A stretch of DNA of 64,000 nucleotides from Chryseobacterium sp. JM1. Lineage in GTDB: Bacteria; Bacteroidota; Bacteroidia; Flavobacteriales; Weeksellaceae. Numbering within the stretch: the stretch's first letter is position 1; the number at the start of each line of letters is the position of its first letter. The notes below the pieces were generated by a model. That model searched no databases, was not told the origin of the DNA, and was given only the letters and a program-made list of their open reading frames with translations. Position numbers and translations under genes: made by a program. The stretch covers positions 434,001 through 498,000 of the forward strand of contig NZ_JPRN01000003.1 of the NCBI RefSeq assembly GCF_000737715.1. Reading direction: 5' to 3'. This document shows, in pieces, positions 51,546 through 61,151 of the stretch.

Positions 51546-52499
51546 TTATTTTACGGAGTCTTTTACAAAAGTACCCCAGGAGATATTAGGTTTCCCCGGA
51601 ACGTATTCTTTTGCTTTTTCAATGGCCAGTTTGGCGGAATGTTCTACAATCCATGCAAAATTTTCTTCACCTACCGAATTTTTATCAGCATCCGGAGCTG
51701 GGTTACAGAAATCAATCGCATACGGAATGCCGTCTCTGATCGCAAATTCTACCGTATTGAAATCATAGCCCAGTGCTTCATTCATGGTAATCGTATAATC
51801 ATGAATGGTTTTTAACAGTTTTTCCAGTTCTGCTCCTTTGGTCTGATGTGTCGTAGCATATCTCAGATGATGCGGGTTGCGCGGCTCATATGGCATAATG
51901 TGGACATATTTTTTACCCAGGCAATACACCCTGTAATAATCGTCGAAAACAATTTCTTCCTGAACCATCATCACCAGCTGTTCCGTCTCGCTTAATTTAT
52001 TCCAAAGGTCATCCGGATTTTCTACTCTGTAGACACTTTTCCATCCACCGCCGTCATGAGGTTTCATATAAGCAGGAAATCCTACATAATCGAAAATGTA
52101 TTCCCAGTCGTGAGGGAATTTCAGGTTTCTGAATGAAGTTTCTGAAGTATCCGTTGGTCTTTCGTGTGAAGGAAGAAGGACCGTTTTCGGAAGTGGAATT
52201 CCCAGTTTTGACATCAGTGCATTATTGAAAAATTTTTCATCTGCACTCCACCAGAATGGGTTATTAATTACATAAGTTCCGTTAAGTGCCGCATTTTTTA
52301 AATACGCTCTGTAAAAAGGAACATCCTGCGAAATTCTGTCGATAATGACTGCATAGCCGTAATCAGCACCCTGTTCCAGTTTGTCGATGTTGACCGGTTC
52401 AGCAATGATTTCACCGCCACCCAGTTCATTCACCTTGTCGATAAACGCCCAAGGAAACGTATCTTCCATACCGAATAGAATTCCCACTTTTTTTGCCAT
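51546..52499 (-). CDS. ATP-grasp ligase (RimK/CPSase-like)
   Basis: A 317-residue ATP-grasp protein. The N-terminal pre-ATP-grasp part (VGILFGMEDTFPWAFIDKVN) is followed by the ATP-binding lysine region YVGFPAYMKPHDGGGWKSVY, the VQEEIVFDDYYRVYCLGKKY strand, and the metal-binding end NTVEFAIRDGIPYAIDFCNP. These enzymes make amide bonds through acyl phosphates. It lies 30 nt upstream of the YbdK-type ligase and 60 nt downstream of an esterase gene, in one operon. The substrates are unknown. Confidence 0.85.
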   Translation of the reverse strand: MAKKVGILFGMEDTFPWAFIDKVNELGGGEIIAEPVNIDKLEQGADYGYAVIIDRISQDVPFYRAYLKNAALNGTYVINNPFWWSADEKFFNNALMSKLGIPLPKTVLLPSHERPTDTSETSFRNLKFPHDWEYIFDYVGFPAYMKPHDGGGWKSVYRVENPDDLWNKLSETEQLVMMVQEEIVFDDYYRVYCLGKKYVHIMPYEPRNPHHLRYATTHQTKGAELEKLLKTIHDYTITMNEALGYDFNTVEFAIRDGIPYAIDFCNPAPDADKNSVGEENFAWIVEHSAKLAIEKAKEYVPGKPNISWGTFVKDSVK

Positions 52500-52559
52500 A
52501 ATTTCTGTTTTTAAATTGGTGTATGTGTTATTATTTTATCTTCTTAAATGTACTGCTTT

Positions 52560-53273
52560 TTACGAAAAAAAAGTACTTATAAATGTTGGAAATACCATTC
52601 TCCATAACGGCCAGTCATGATTGATCCATTTTCTCTCATCATACCAGAAGTCGATGCCTTTAGAGCTTAAGATTTCGGCCATTTCAATATTTTTGTCCCT
52701 GCAGATGTCCTGATCTGAAGTACTCAGAACAATGTGCATATGTTTGTATTTCCAGGCTTCATCATTCTTTACAAATTCCCTTGGGCAGTTAAAATAAACC
52801 AGCTCATCCGAGTATCCGTCCATGAAATTCCTGATGCTGAAAGCTCCTGAAAGACAGAACAGATGGGAAACCACATCCGGAAACCGGAAAGCAAAATTGG
52901 CGGCATGATACCCTCCGAAACTTGCTCCGGCTACTGCGACACGGTGTGTTTTGTGAATTTTCTGGATATACGGAATAAATTCCTGAATCAGGAACTGCAC
53001 ATACAGCTCATAATTCTTAATTCTTTTCTGGGGCGAAATCTTTTCATCATAAAAACTCCAGCCATCGATGGTCTGAACATTATAAAGCTTTACTTTTCCC
53101 TGTTCTATAAACCAGTTGATGCTTCCGTTCAGATGGAAATCGTGATTTTGGGTATACTGCCCTTGAGAAGTCGGAAACATAATGATCGGATGTCCGTAAT
53201 GTCCCGTCACTTCTATTTTAAGGCTTGTTCCTAATATATTGGAGTAATAATCTGTATGTTCTATATGCGGCAT
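52560..53273 (-). CDS. Alpha/beta-hydrolase esterase
   Basis: A 237-residue esterase of the esterase-D/PF00756 type. The nucleophile S118 is in VAVAGASFGGYHAANFAFRF; the first strand has GHPIIMFPTSQGQYTQNHDF; the terminal histidine is near KWINHDWPLWR. There is no signal peptide, so it acts in the cytoplasm. It sits between two ATP-grasp genes (25 and 60 nt away), so it may release or edit an ester-linked intermediate or product of the cluster. A stand-alone carboxylesterase role is possible. Confidence 0.85.
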   Translation of the reverse strand: MPHIEHTDYYSNILGTSLKIEVTGHYGHPIIMFPTSQGQYTQNHDFHLNGSINWFIEQGKVKLYNVQTIDGWSFYDEKISPQKRIKNYELYVQFLIQEFIPYIQKIHKTHRVAVAGASFGGYHAANFAFRFPDVVSHLFCLSGAFSIRNFMDGYSDELVYFNCPREFVKNDEAWKYKHMHIVLSTSDQDICRDKNIEMAEILSSKGIDFWYDERKWINHDWPLWRMVFPTFISTFFS

Positions 53274-53298
53274 TGATAAATTTCTTTTGTTATGGTTT

Positions 53299-54510
53299 TT
53301 AGCTTGTCAGTTTGCTTTTCGGCGGGAGAATATTGAGCATTTCTGCCTGTATCTTTTCTGCAGCGCTGTCTAATCTTTCCTGTATGATATCCGGATCGGT
53401 GGATTTGTAAACAATTCCTACATGGTGATCAATCGGAAGGAACTTGATGGCTTCCTCACTTTCAAAAACGGTGTAGTCCGGCTCTTTATCTTTGATCAGG
53501 GCAACAATAAGTCCTGAGTAGTAGCCGGTAGGTTTTGAAGCCTGATAGCTTTTTCCACGCAAGAGAGCATCCTCTATTTTAGCCCATTCGCGCCAGATAT
53601 TGATATTGCTCGAGGCTTCTACTAAGTCAGGAATATGAGCACCACCCACTCTGGAAGAAGTTTCAAGGAAATACCATTTTCCATCTGCTTTTCCGCGGAT
53701 AAACTCAGTATGGGTAGCTCCGTTCAGAAGGCCAAAGTTGGATAGAACTTTGGTATTGGCTTCATCAAGCGCTTTAAATTCTTCGGAATATCTTCCCAGT
53801 GTTTTCGATCTGAATACACCGCCTTCGTGAGAAACCTGCATCGGCGGAGCTAGGTATTTTGAAGCAGAAGTAAATACAATTTCTTTATTAAAGGTAAGGC
53901 TGTCCACATGGTATACATCGCCCGGCTTAAAGCTTTCCAGCAAAAACAGATGACGTTCTTCTCCCAATGTATTCAGTTCCGCCCAAAGTTCATCTTTGGA
54001 AGAAAACTTTTTAATCCCGGATGCAGAGGCTTCCGATCTTGGTTTTAAGACCCACGGAGCAGGAACTTTTTCTATAAAGCTGTTGACTTCGTCATTATTA
54101 AAAACAGCTGTAAACTCCGGAACACTGATTCCCGAATCTTTTGCCTTCTGACGCATGGCCAGTTTATCTCTGAAATACCGGTGGGTAGTCTGTCCCATCC
54201 CGGGAATACGGAATGTTTCTCTGATCAGCGCTGCCTTTTCTACATCATAGTCATCAAGTGCCACTACTGCATCTATTTTTCTGGTGGTCATAAGATGGGA
54301 AAATCCCTGAACCAGATGTTCCAGATTCCAGACGGACGGTCTTAATTCTGCCATGTAAAATACCTCGTCGATAGCGTGCCAGGGCCAGTTTTTCTCTTTA
54401 AGGCCCTCCGATGTTACCAAAATTACTTTGTTACCGAGCTTCTTCATTTCATCTATGAAATCATAGCCCTTGTAATAGCACGAAATACATACTATAATTT
54501 TCTCCTCCAT
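53299..54510 (-). CDS. ATP-grasp ligase (carbamoyl-phosphate-synthase-like)
   Basis: A 403-residue ATP-grasp protein. The N-terminal Rossmann-like half begins EEKIIVCISCYYKGYDFIDE. The ATP site includes PAPWVLKPRSEASASGIKKF and the later LFLLESFKPGDVYHVDSLTF, and the metal-binding strand is GKWYFLETSSRVGGAHIPDL. The general form is that of ligases such as those making dipeptides (L-amino-acid ligases). It is the first gene of the tight run 53299 to 50397, with a -7 box 30 nt upstream of the ATG. Substrates unknown. Confidence 0.85.
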   Translation of the reverse strand: MEEKIIVCISCYYKGYDFIDEMKKLGNKVILVTSEGLKEKNWPWHAIDEVFYMAELRPSVWNLEHLVQGFSHLMTTRKIDAVVALDDYDVEKAALIRETFRIPGMGQTTHRYFRDKLAMRQKAKDSGISVPEFTAVFNNDEVNSFIEKVPAPWVLKPRSEASASGIKKFSSKDELWAELNTLGEERHLFLLESFKPGDVYHVDSLTFNKEIVFTSASKYLAPPMQVSHEGGVFRSKTLGRYSEEFKALDEANTKVLSNFGLLNGATHTEFIRGKADGKWYFLETSSRVGGAHIPDLVEASSNINIWREWAKIEDALLRGKSYQASKPTGYYSGLIVALIKDKEPDYTVFESEEAIKFLPIDHHVGIVYKSTDPDIIQERLDSAAEKIQAEMLNILPPKSKLTS

Positions 54511-54539
54511 ATAATGTTTTTTAATTTTTAGTAAATTAT

Positions 54540-54547
54540 CAAAAATA
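54540..54547 (-). promoter_or_regulatory. Candidate -7 element of the ligase run
   Basis: On the minus strand TATTTTTG fits TAnnTTTG and ends 29 nt before the ATG at 54510. It may start an internal transcript of the cluster. The gap 54511-54650 holds no gene. Confidence 0.4.
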
Positions 54548-54650
54548 AAAGCAATTTTTTATTGATTAATTAATGTTAAAACCATGAATTAGCTGCGTTT
54601 TTGAGAATGTACAATCAAGTATACAGAGAAATTTTGAAAAAAACTAATTT

Positions 54651-56066
54651 TTAGTGATAATTTTCAATTAAATCGGCCAGTAATTGCACCCCATAGCCGG
54701 TTGCAGCTTTTTCCTTTGCATATCCCGTACTTCCGAATGCTACGCCGGCAATATCCAGATGCGCCCATTTCGGGTGATTTTCTATAAACTGCTCCAGGAA
54801 TTTAGCCGCTATAATGCAGTCGCCGATAGGTTTCATGGAGATATTTTTAAGGTCTGCCACATCAGACTGAATATCGTCTTTCCAGATGTCCCACAAAGGA
54901 AGATTCCAGACTCTTTGGTTGGTATTGTCCCCGGTTTTTACCAGAAGATTCTTCAGGTCATCATTATTGGAGAACATCGCTCCGCAGGTATCTCCGAACA
55001 TTCTCACAGAGCTTCCCGTTAACGTGGCAAGATCGATCAGGAAATCTGTTTTATAGTTTTTAGCCAGATAAGAAAGACCGTCTGCCAGGATCATTCTGCC
55101 TTCCGCATCTGTATTGAGAACTTCGATGGTTTTTCCGTTGTAGGCTGTAATGACATCGCTCGGAAGAAAAGCCTTTTCAGAAATAGCATTGTCTGTAATA
55201 GGAAGCACCGCAATGATATTCACCGGAAGTTTCATCTCTGCTGCGTAAATAAGCGTTCCGATAACAGCCGTAGCGCCTCCCATATCAGATTTCATATAAT
55301 GCATATTGTCCGGATTCTTTAGGGAAACCCCTCCGGTGTCAAACAGTACGCATTTTCCTACGAGACCAAATGTTTTGGTATTTTTAACCGTTGTTTTATA
55401 CTCTATGATTGTGAAAGCAGCATCGTAAGCACTTCCCTGATTCACCGACAGATAAGCGCCAAGTCCCAGCTCTTCACATTTTTTTCTGTTGAAGACGGTG
55501 TATTTTAATTCATGTTTCTTGGCTAAATTTTTAAGATACAGACTTAGCATATCAGGTTTCTTAAGATTGGCAGGTTTATTCAGCCATTCCTGACAGGCAG
55601 TTTGTCCGTTAGCCAAAGCTTCGGCTTTTGAACCTATAGCATCTAATTTTTTCTGACTGATATTTTCGAAATGGATCTCAAATTTGGGATTCCAACAGGC
55701 ATGTTTTTTATCAAAAGGATAAGTGTATGTTCCGAAAAGCAATCCTTTTACAAATTCTTCAAACTGTTTTTCTTTCAGGAAATCTGCTACCAACAGAGTA
55801 GGGACAGCCTGAAGTTTGTCTTTTTGGATCTGAGAGAATTTAACGGCTACCTGCTGAACCTCAAAATTCTGTAAGGTAGATTTTCCTAAGCCGATCAGAT
55901 AAGTAATGCTTTCAGTGTCAGTGTGGATGAAAACTTCATTTTTCTTTCCGGTGAAAAAAGAAGCCACATTTTTATTGTAATTTTTGCTGGATTTTGTCCA
56001 TTCTTCCTCGGTGAAAAGCTGAAAAATCTGGGTGTATTTTTTATTTTTTTTGTTGATTAGTTTCAT
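54651..56066 (-). CDS. Leucyl aminopeptidase family (M17) metallopeptidase
   Basis: A 471-residue cytosolic aminopeptidase. The M17 signature NTDAEGRMILADGLSYL is present, with the earlier metal and catalytic lysine stretch GKCVLFDTGGVSLKNPDNMH and MKSDMGGATAVIGTLIYA. The C-terminal half has the catalytic fold; the N-terminal 170 residues are divergent. It removes N-terminal residues from peptides and typically forms hexamers with two metal ions. It starts 4 nt after the CBM48-esterase gene and precedes three ATP-grasp-type genes, so it may recycle or mature the cluster's peptide product. PepA-like housekeeping use is the alternative. Confidence 0.92.
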   Translation of the reverse strand: MKLINKKNKKYTQIFQLFTEEEWTKSSKNYNKNVASFFTGKKNEVFIHTDTESITYLIGLGKSTLQNFEVQQVAVKFSQIQKDKLQAVPTLLVADFLKEKQFEEFVKGLLFGTYTYPFDKKHACWNPKFEIHFENISQKKLDAIGSKAEALANGQTACQEWLNKPANLKKPDMLSLYLKNLAKKHELKYTVFNRKKCEELGLGAYLSVNQGSAYDAAFTIIEYKTTVKNTKTFGLVGKCVLFDTGGVSLKNPDNMHYMKSDMGGATAVIGTLIYAAEMKLPVNIIAVLPITDNAISEKAFLPSDVITAYNGKTIEVLNTDAEGRMILADGLSYLAKNYKTDFLIDLATLTGSSVRMFGDTCGAMFSNNDDLKNLLVKTGDNTNQRVWNLPLWDIWKDDIQSDVADLKNISMKPIGDCIIAAKFLEQFIENHPKWAHLDIAGVAFGSTGYAKEKAATGYGVQLLADLIENYH

Positions 56067-56070
56067 AAAC

Positions 56071-57192
56071 TTAATTTTTAATGCTTTGTTGTTGTGGTTT
56101 TACTTCTACAGGGTTTTCCGTGTTGTCATAGAACAGCCATTCAATGGCTCTCGGGAACTCCTGTGACCAGTAAAATTCGCTGTGGGTTCCTTCCGGATTG
56201 ATGCTTGTCCTGAATTCAAAATCAAAAAGATTTTTCTTTTCCCAACGTTTTAAATATTCTTCAAAAACATGGATTCTTTTGACCATTTTAGACCCTTCCT
56301 GACCACCGCCGTAGAGATAGATTTTAGTTTTAAAAGGAACCCTGAAGCTCATCATTGGGAAATTATTATTAGGTTCAACCCAAAGTGAAGGGGAGAAGAT
56401 CAGCAGTTTGGAATAAACCTCCGGATAAAGGAATCCGCTGTAAATACTGATCAATGCACCCAAAGAGCTGCCCCCGATTCCTGTATTGTCACGGTCTTTT
56501 TTGGTGCGGTAATGTTCGTCCACAAAAGGTTTCAACGTATCGGTAATGAAACGGATGTATTTTTTTCCTTCAGAACCATTAGCCACATTGTCGTTGTCAA
56601 AAATATACTCCTTGATACGCTCTTCGCTGCCGTGTTCTATAGCGATGATAATGACGTCGCCACGGCCGTATTCCGCAAGGATAGACAGTTTTTTGTCGAT
56701 TTCCCAGTTTCCGTAGCCGCTTCCTTCGTTGAAAAGATTTTGAGCGTCCTGTAGATAAAGTACCGGATAGCTTTTATCGGCTACATAATAATCATAGGGC
56801 AATACAGCCCAGATTTTACGGTAACGTTCCAGCTGCGGAATGTAGAATTCTTCGGAAATAACTTCTGCGATCGGAAAAAATTCTTTTTTGAAAGGACCCC
56901 AGTTGAGCCTCCACTTTTCAATGCTATCAGATGTTTTCCCTTTTGCTTTATCAGCTTTCCGGTTGGGGGTGATATTTCTGTACTTATCGAGTTCTACGTT
57001 TTCCCATCCGCCTTTGGTGAATTTGTATTCCACGGTATCGGGAAGGATTTCATTGTCGATTTCTATGAAATAATTGTGTGAATCCAGCTGTTTAAGCTGA
57101 TAACTGTAGTCTCTCGGGTTCCAGTTATTGAAATTTCCGGTGATGTACACCGTTCTGTCGTCGCTTTCTTCTGTATAAAGTTCAAACCTCAT
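56071..57192 (-). CDS. Esterase with N-terminal CBM48-like domain
   Basis: A 373-residue protein. Residues 1-90 form a CBM48/glycogen-binding-like beta domain (RTVYITGNFNNWNPRDYSYQ); the rest is an alpha/beta esterase of PF00756 with nucleophile in GIGGSSLGALISIYSGFL and the terminal His in NPEGTHSEFYWSQEFP. Enzymes of this make-up include feruloyl and trehalose-type esterases. The first domain closely resembles that of GlgB (VSVIGNFNNWNHKD), encoded divergently 540 bp away, so binding to glycogen is plausible. There is no signal peptide. Its true ester substrate is unknown. Confidence 0.85.
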   Translation of the reverse strand: MRFELYTEESDDRTVYITGNFNNWNPRDYSYQLKQLDSHNYFIEIDNEILPDTVEYKFTKGGWENVELDKYRNITPNRKADKAKGKTSDSIEKWRLNWGPFKKEFFPIAEVISEEFYIPQLERYRKIWAVLPYDYYVADKSYPVLYLQDAQNLFNEGSGYGNWEIDKKLSILAEYGRGDVIIIAIEHGSEERIKEYIFDNDNVANGSEGKKYIRFITDTLKPFVDEHYRTKKDRDNTGIGGSSLGALISIYSGFLYPEVYSKLLIFSPSLWVEPNNNFPMMSFRVPFKTKIYLYGGGQEGSKMVKRIHVFEEYLKRWEKKNLFDFEFRTSINPEGTHSEFYWSQEFPRAIEWLFYDNTENPVEVKPQQQSIKN

Positions 57193-57734
57193 CCTATGTG
57201 TTTAATATAAATTGGAAGCTAAATTTATAAAAAAGATTGTTTTAAAATCATAAAAAAATGAATGTAAAAAATAATATATTTGATCAATGTGCTGAAAAGT
57301 TTCAAAGTTGCGGGGTGCGCGTTACGGGTTTGAGAGTCGGAGAATTTTTGGGTTTGAAAGTTGTTTAAAAGGATTTATAATGAGTGTAGATTTGGGTTGT
57401 CTGTTGCTAGTTGCTGGTTCGTAATAAATAAACTAATGCGTTCATTGCCCTGTATTTAATATCTAGATTGACTATGTCAGACTAACATTTCTCGATTTTT
57501 ACAACTCAAAATTGATCATTAGTATTTTCTACATCAATTTCAACCTTAGTCTAAAAGTCTCCTATCTGAAATCTGACATCTGATATCTTGATTCCAGGTT
57601 CTTGGCTCTTGACTCTAAATAGGTGGTATCTCATTCCGAAGTCTGTTAACATAATAATAAATTGACTAATTATTAACCGTTATTGCAGGGAATTTTCGTA
57701 GTTTCAGAAAAAAATAAAGTAAGACCATATCTTG
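57193..57734. other. Intergenic gap between the ligase cluster and the glycogen operon
   Basis: No gene was seen in 540 bp. The middle contains low-complexity pieces such as GTTACGGGTTTGAGAGTCGG and ATCTGAAATCTGACATCTGA that look like decayed dispersed repeats. Promoters for both divergent operons must lie here, but I found no good match. Confidence 0.4.
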
Positions 57735-59681
57735 ATGAATTCTGTTAAATCCTATACGCTGTTCACGGACCATGATGTCTACCTTTTCAAAGAAGGAAGG
57801 CATTATAAGCTGTATGGGAAATTTGGGGCACACTCTGTGGAAAAAGACGGTGTAAAGGGTGTCTATTTTTCGGTTTGGGCTCCGTATGCCAAAAAAGTTT
57901 CCGTCATAGGAAATTTCAACAACTGGAATCATAAAGATCATATTCTGTTCCCGAGATGGGACGGCTCAGGAATTTGGGAAGGTTTTATTGCCGGACTTAC
58001 CTGGGGTACTTTATACAAATATGCTATAGAAACAGCCAGAGGTGAAATTCTGGAGAAAAGTGATCCTTACGCTTTAAGCTGGGAACAGAATCTGCAGGCG
58101 GCTTCATTTGTTTCCACAACTTGGTATGAATGGGGTGATGAAGACTGGATGGAAAAGCGCTGGAAGAATAACAGTCTGGATGCACCAATATCAGTTTACG
58201 AACTTCATCTGGGTTCTTGGGTAAGACAGGGAGAAGCTCCGGATCTATATTTAAACTATCGTGATATTGCTAAGAAACTGGTTCCTTATGCCAAGGAAAT
58301 GGGTTTTACTCACGTAGAATTCATGCCGGTTATGGAATATCCTTATGACCCGAGTTGGGGATATCAGATCACAGGTTTTTTTGCCGCTACTTCACGTTTC
58401 GGTTCTCCGCAGGATCTGATGTTTCTGATTGATGAACTTCATAAAAATGACATCGGGGTTATTCTGGATTGGGTACCTTCCCATTTTCCGGGAGACGCGA
58501 ATGGACTTCACCGTTTTGACGGTTCGTATCTTTATGAGCATGAAGATCCGAGGAAAGGTTTTCATCCCGACTGGAAGTCATATATTTTCAATTACGGCAG
58601 AAATGAGGTTAAATCTTTCCTGATTTCCAATGCCATGTTCTGGCTGGAACGGTATCATGCCGACGGACTTCGTGTAGATGCAGTGACCTCAATACTTCAT
58701 CTGGATTATTCAAGAAACGAAGGCGAGTGGGAGCCTAATATTGAAGGTGGAAATGTAAACCTTGAAGCCAAAGCTTTCCTGCAGGAATTTAATACGGCGG
58801 TTTATAAAGAATTTGGAGACAGCATCATGACGATAGCTGAAGAAAGTTCAGATTTTCCTTTGCTTACAAAACCTGTTCATGACGGTGGCGTAGGTTTCGG
58901 AATGAAATGGATGATGGGATGGATGCATGATACGCTGGATTATTTTAAAGAATCTCCGGAAAACAGAAAATACCATCATCATAAAATCACTTTTGCCTCC
59001 GTGTATATGTATAATGAAAATTATATGATGCCGCTGTCACATGATGAAGTGGTCCACGGGAAAGCGAGTCTTATTTATAAAATGCCGGGCGACGAATGGC
59101 AGAAATTTGCCAATCTCCGTGCGCTTTACGTGTATATGTATACCCATCCGGGAGCTAAGCTTCTGTTTATGGGTGATGAATTTGCACAAACCGGTGAATG
59201 GAATTTTACCCGCAGTCTGGACTGGCATTTGCTGGAATATCCTGTTCATAAAGGAATGCAGACGCTTATAAAAGATCTTAATCATCTTTATCGTGATGAA
59301 ACCGCTTTTTATGAGAATCAGTTTAATAAAAACGGGTTTGAATGGGTAGAAGCCGATGATCTGGAGAATTCGGTGTATGTATATCTGAGAAAAGGGAAAA
59401 GAAGAGATGATGTTCTGATGGTTGTTTTAAATCTTACACCACAGGTTTTGGAATATAAAATTGGAGTGGGCGCAGGAACTCATTGGGAAGTTGTTCTTAA
59501 TTCTGATGACCACAGATACAGCGGAAGCGGGACGGAAGCTGAAATTCTGAATGAAAAATATGAAGAATGGATGCGCCATCCGAAATCTATCACCTTAAAG
59601 CTGCCACCATTGGCAGGAATTGTTTTAAGACAGAAAAAAGATAAAAAGTATAAATTACACAGAATAAAACATAAGAAATAA
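57735..59681 (+). CDS. glgB: 1,4-alpha-glucan branching enzyme
   Basis: A 648-residue GH13 enzyme that forms alpha-1,6 branches in glycogen. The N-terminal CBM48 domain (GVYFSVWAPYAKKVSVIGNF) precedes the catalytic barrel: nucleophile Asp in DGLRVDAVTSI, acid/base Glu in SIMTIAEESSDFP and the transition-state Asp in MPLSHDEVVHGK. A C-terminal beta domain closes it. The start is the ATG at 57735, just after an in-frame TTG. It heads an operon with glgA, a lipoprotein and glgC. The substrate chain is made by GlgA from ADP-glucose. Confidence 0.96.
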   Translation: MNSVKSYTLFTDHDVYLFKEGRHYKLYGKFGAHSVEKDGVKGVYFSVWAPYAKKVSVIGNFNNWNHKDHILFPRWDGSGIWEGFIAGLTWGTLYKYAIETARGEILEKSDPYALSWEQNLQAASFVSTTWYEWGDEDWMEKRWKNNSLDAPISVYELHLGSWVRQGEAPDLYLNYRDIAKKLVPYAKEMGFTHVEFMPVMEYPYDPSWGYQITGFFAATSRFGSPQDLMFLIDELHKNDIGVILDWVPSHFPGDANGLHRFDGSYLYEHEDPRKGFHPDWKSYIFNYGRNEVKSFLISNAMFWLERYHADGLRVDAVTSILHLDYSRNEGEWEPNIEGGNVNLEAKAFLQEFNTAVYKEFGDSIMTIAEESSDFPLLTKPVHDGGVGFGMKWMMGWMHDTLDYFKESPENRKYHHHKITFASVYMYNENYMMPLSHDEVVHGKASLIYKMPGDEWQKFANLRALYVYMYTHPGAKLLFMGDEFAQTGEWNFTRSLDWHLLEYPVHKGMQTLIKDLNHLYRDETAFYENQFNKNGFEWVEADDLENSVYVYLRKGKRRDDVLMVVLNLTPQVLEYKIGVGAGTHWEVVLNSDDHRYSGSGTEAEILNEKYEEWMRHPKSITLKLPPLAGIVLRQKKDKKYKLHRIKHKK

Positions 59682-59740
59682 AGAATGATGATGTTGGGAA
59701 TTAAAGCAAAATCTGACAAAATACAAATGACACTGAAATT

Positions 59741-61147
59741 ATGGTAATCTATCACTTAAGTACAGAATGTTATCCGGTCGCCAAAGTAGGCGGCCTGGCA
59801 GATGTTGTAGGCGCATTGCCGAAGTATCAGAACAAAATAAAAGGAATAGACGCCAAGGTGGTCATGCCGTGGTACAATAAACCTTTCGTTCATAACCATG
59901 AATTTGATATCGTTTTTGATGGTTTTATCCATCAGGGGCCGGATATGCTGCAGGTTCAGGTGATGAAGGAGAAAACGGATACTTTGGGATTTGAGCTGTA
60001 TATGGTAAAGGTTCCGGGACTTTTAGACCGGGAGAATCCTTACGGGTATCAGGATGAAAGTTTTCAGTTTATCGCTTTTCAGCATGCCGTACTGCATTGG
60101 CTGACTGCTATGAAGATTCGTCCGGATGTCCTGCACTGTCACGATTACCATACAGGATTGGTGCCTTTTATGACCCAGCACTGTCCGGAATTTGAATTTT
60201 TAAAAGGAGTAAAAACAATAGGAACGATTCATAACGGGGAATACCAGGGCATGATGAGCTGGAATATGGCGAATTATATGCCGTCTTTTGATTCCTATAA
60301 ATGGGGTCTTATGGACTGGAACGGTTACATGAACCCATTGGCAAGCATGATCAAATGTGCCAATGCTTTTACCACCGTTTCTGAAGGGTATCTGGAAGAA
60401 CTGTTCATCAGCTTCCGTGGACTGGAAAGCCTGGTGCGTGAAGAATTTGGAAAGGCATACGGCATCATCAACGGGATTGATACGGAAGTTTGGGATCCTG
60501 AAACAGATCCGATGCTGGATTTTAATTTTAATAGTAAAAATGCAGTAGCCCAAAAGAAGAAAAACAAAGAAAAACTCTGCAAAGAATACGGTTTGAAACC
60601 TGATCTTCCTTTGTTTGCTTTTATTGGAAGATTTGCTACGGAAAAAGGAGCCGATTTCCTTCCGGATGTGGTTTGGAAAAGCATTAAACAGAGTTACGGC
60701 GCTTTAAATATTATGATTCTCGGTTCAGGAAACACCTATATTGAGAATAAGCTTAAAGAATATGAACATACCTATACCAATTTTGCACTGGATCTGGGCT
60801 ATAAGGAACATCTTTCCCATAAGATCTATGCCTCGGCGGACTTTCTGCTGATGCCGTCAAGAGTGGAGCCTTGCGGACTGAATCAGATGTATTCCATGAG
60901 ATACGGCACGGTTCCTGTCGTAAGATATACCGGAGGACTAAGAGATACGGTAGAAGATATTTCAACCGGAGGAGCAGGTCTGAATTTTACCTACCCCGGT
61001 GTCGATGATATTGTGCACGCCATGAACAGGGCAATGGGAATTTATAATCAGAAAGGAGTCATGAGTGAACTGATCCATGCGAACATGAATTTTGATTTTG
61101 CATGGGAGAAATCTGCAGAAAAATATATAGCTTTATATAATAACTGA
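59741..61147 (+). CDS. glgA: Glycogen synthase (ADP-glucose, GT5)
   Basis: A 468-residue GT5 glucosyltransferase that extends glycogen from ADP-glucose. The N-terminal KVGGLADVVGALPKYQNK gives the KxGGL loop that binds ADP-glucose; the C-terminal half has LFAFIGRFATEKGADFLPDV and SRVEPCGLNQMYSMRYGTVP, the GT5 donor motif. Length is normal. It follows glgB by 59 nt. Four bases separate its stop from the next gene, a lipoprotein, so cotranslation is likely. The cytoplasm is the site of action. Confidence 0.95.
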   Translation: MVIYHLSTECYPVAKVGGLADVVGALPKYQNKIKGIDAKVVMPWYNKPFVHNHEFDIVFDGFIHQGPDMLQVQVMKEKTDTLGFELYMVKVPGLLDRENPYGYQDESFQFIAFQHAVLHWLTAMKIRPDVLHCHDYHTGLVPFMTQHCPEFEFLKGVKTIGTIHNGEYQGMMSWNMANYMPSFDSYKWGLMDWNGYMNPLASMIKCANAFTTVSEGYLEELFISFRGLESLVREEFGKAYGIINGIDTEVWDPETDPMLDFNFNSKNAVAQKKKNKEKLCKEYGLKPDLPLFAFIGRFATEKGADFLPDVVWKSIKQSYGALNIMILGSGNTYIENKLKEYEHTYTNFALDLGYKEHLSHKIYASADFLLMPSRVEPCGLNQMYSMRYGTVPVVRYTGGLRDTVEDISTGGAGLNFTYPGVDDIVHAMNRAMGIYNQKGVMSELIHANMNFDFAWEKSAEKYIALYNN

Positions 61148-61151
61148 TCCT

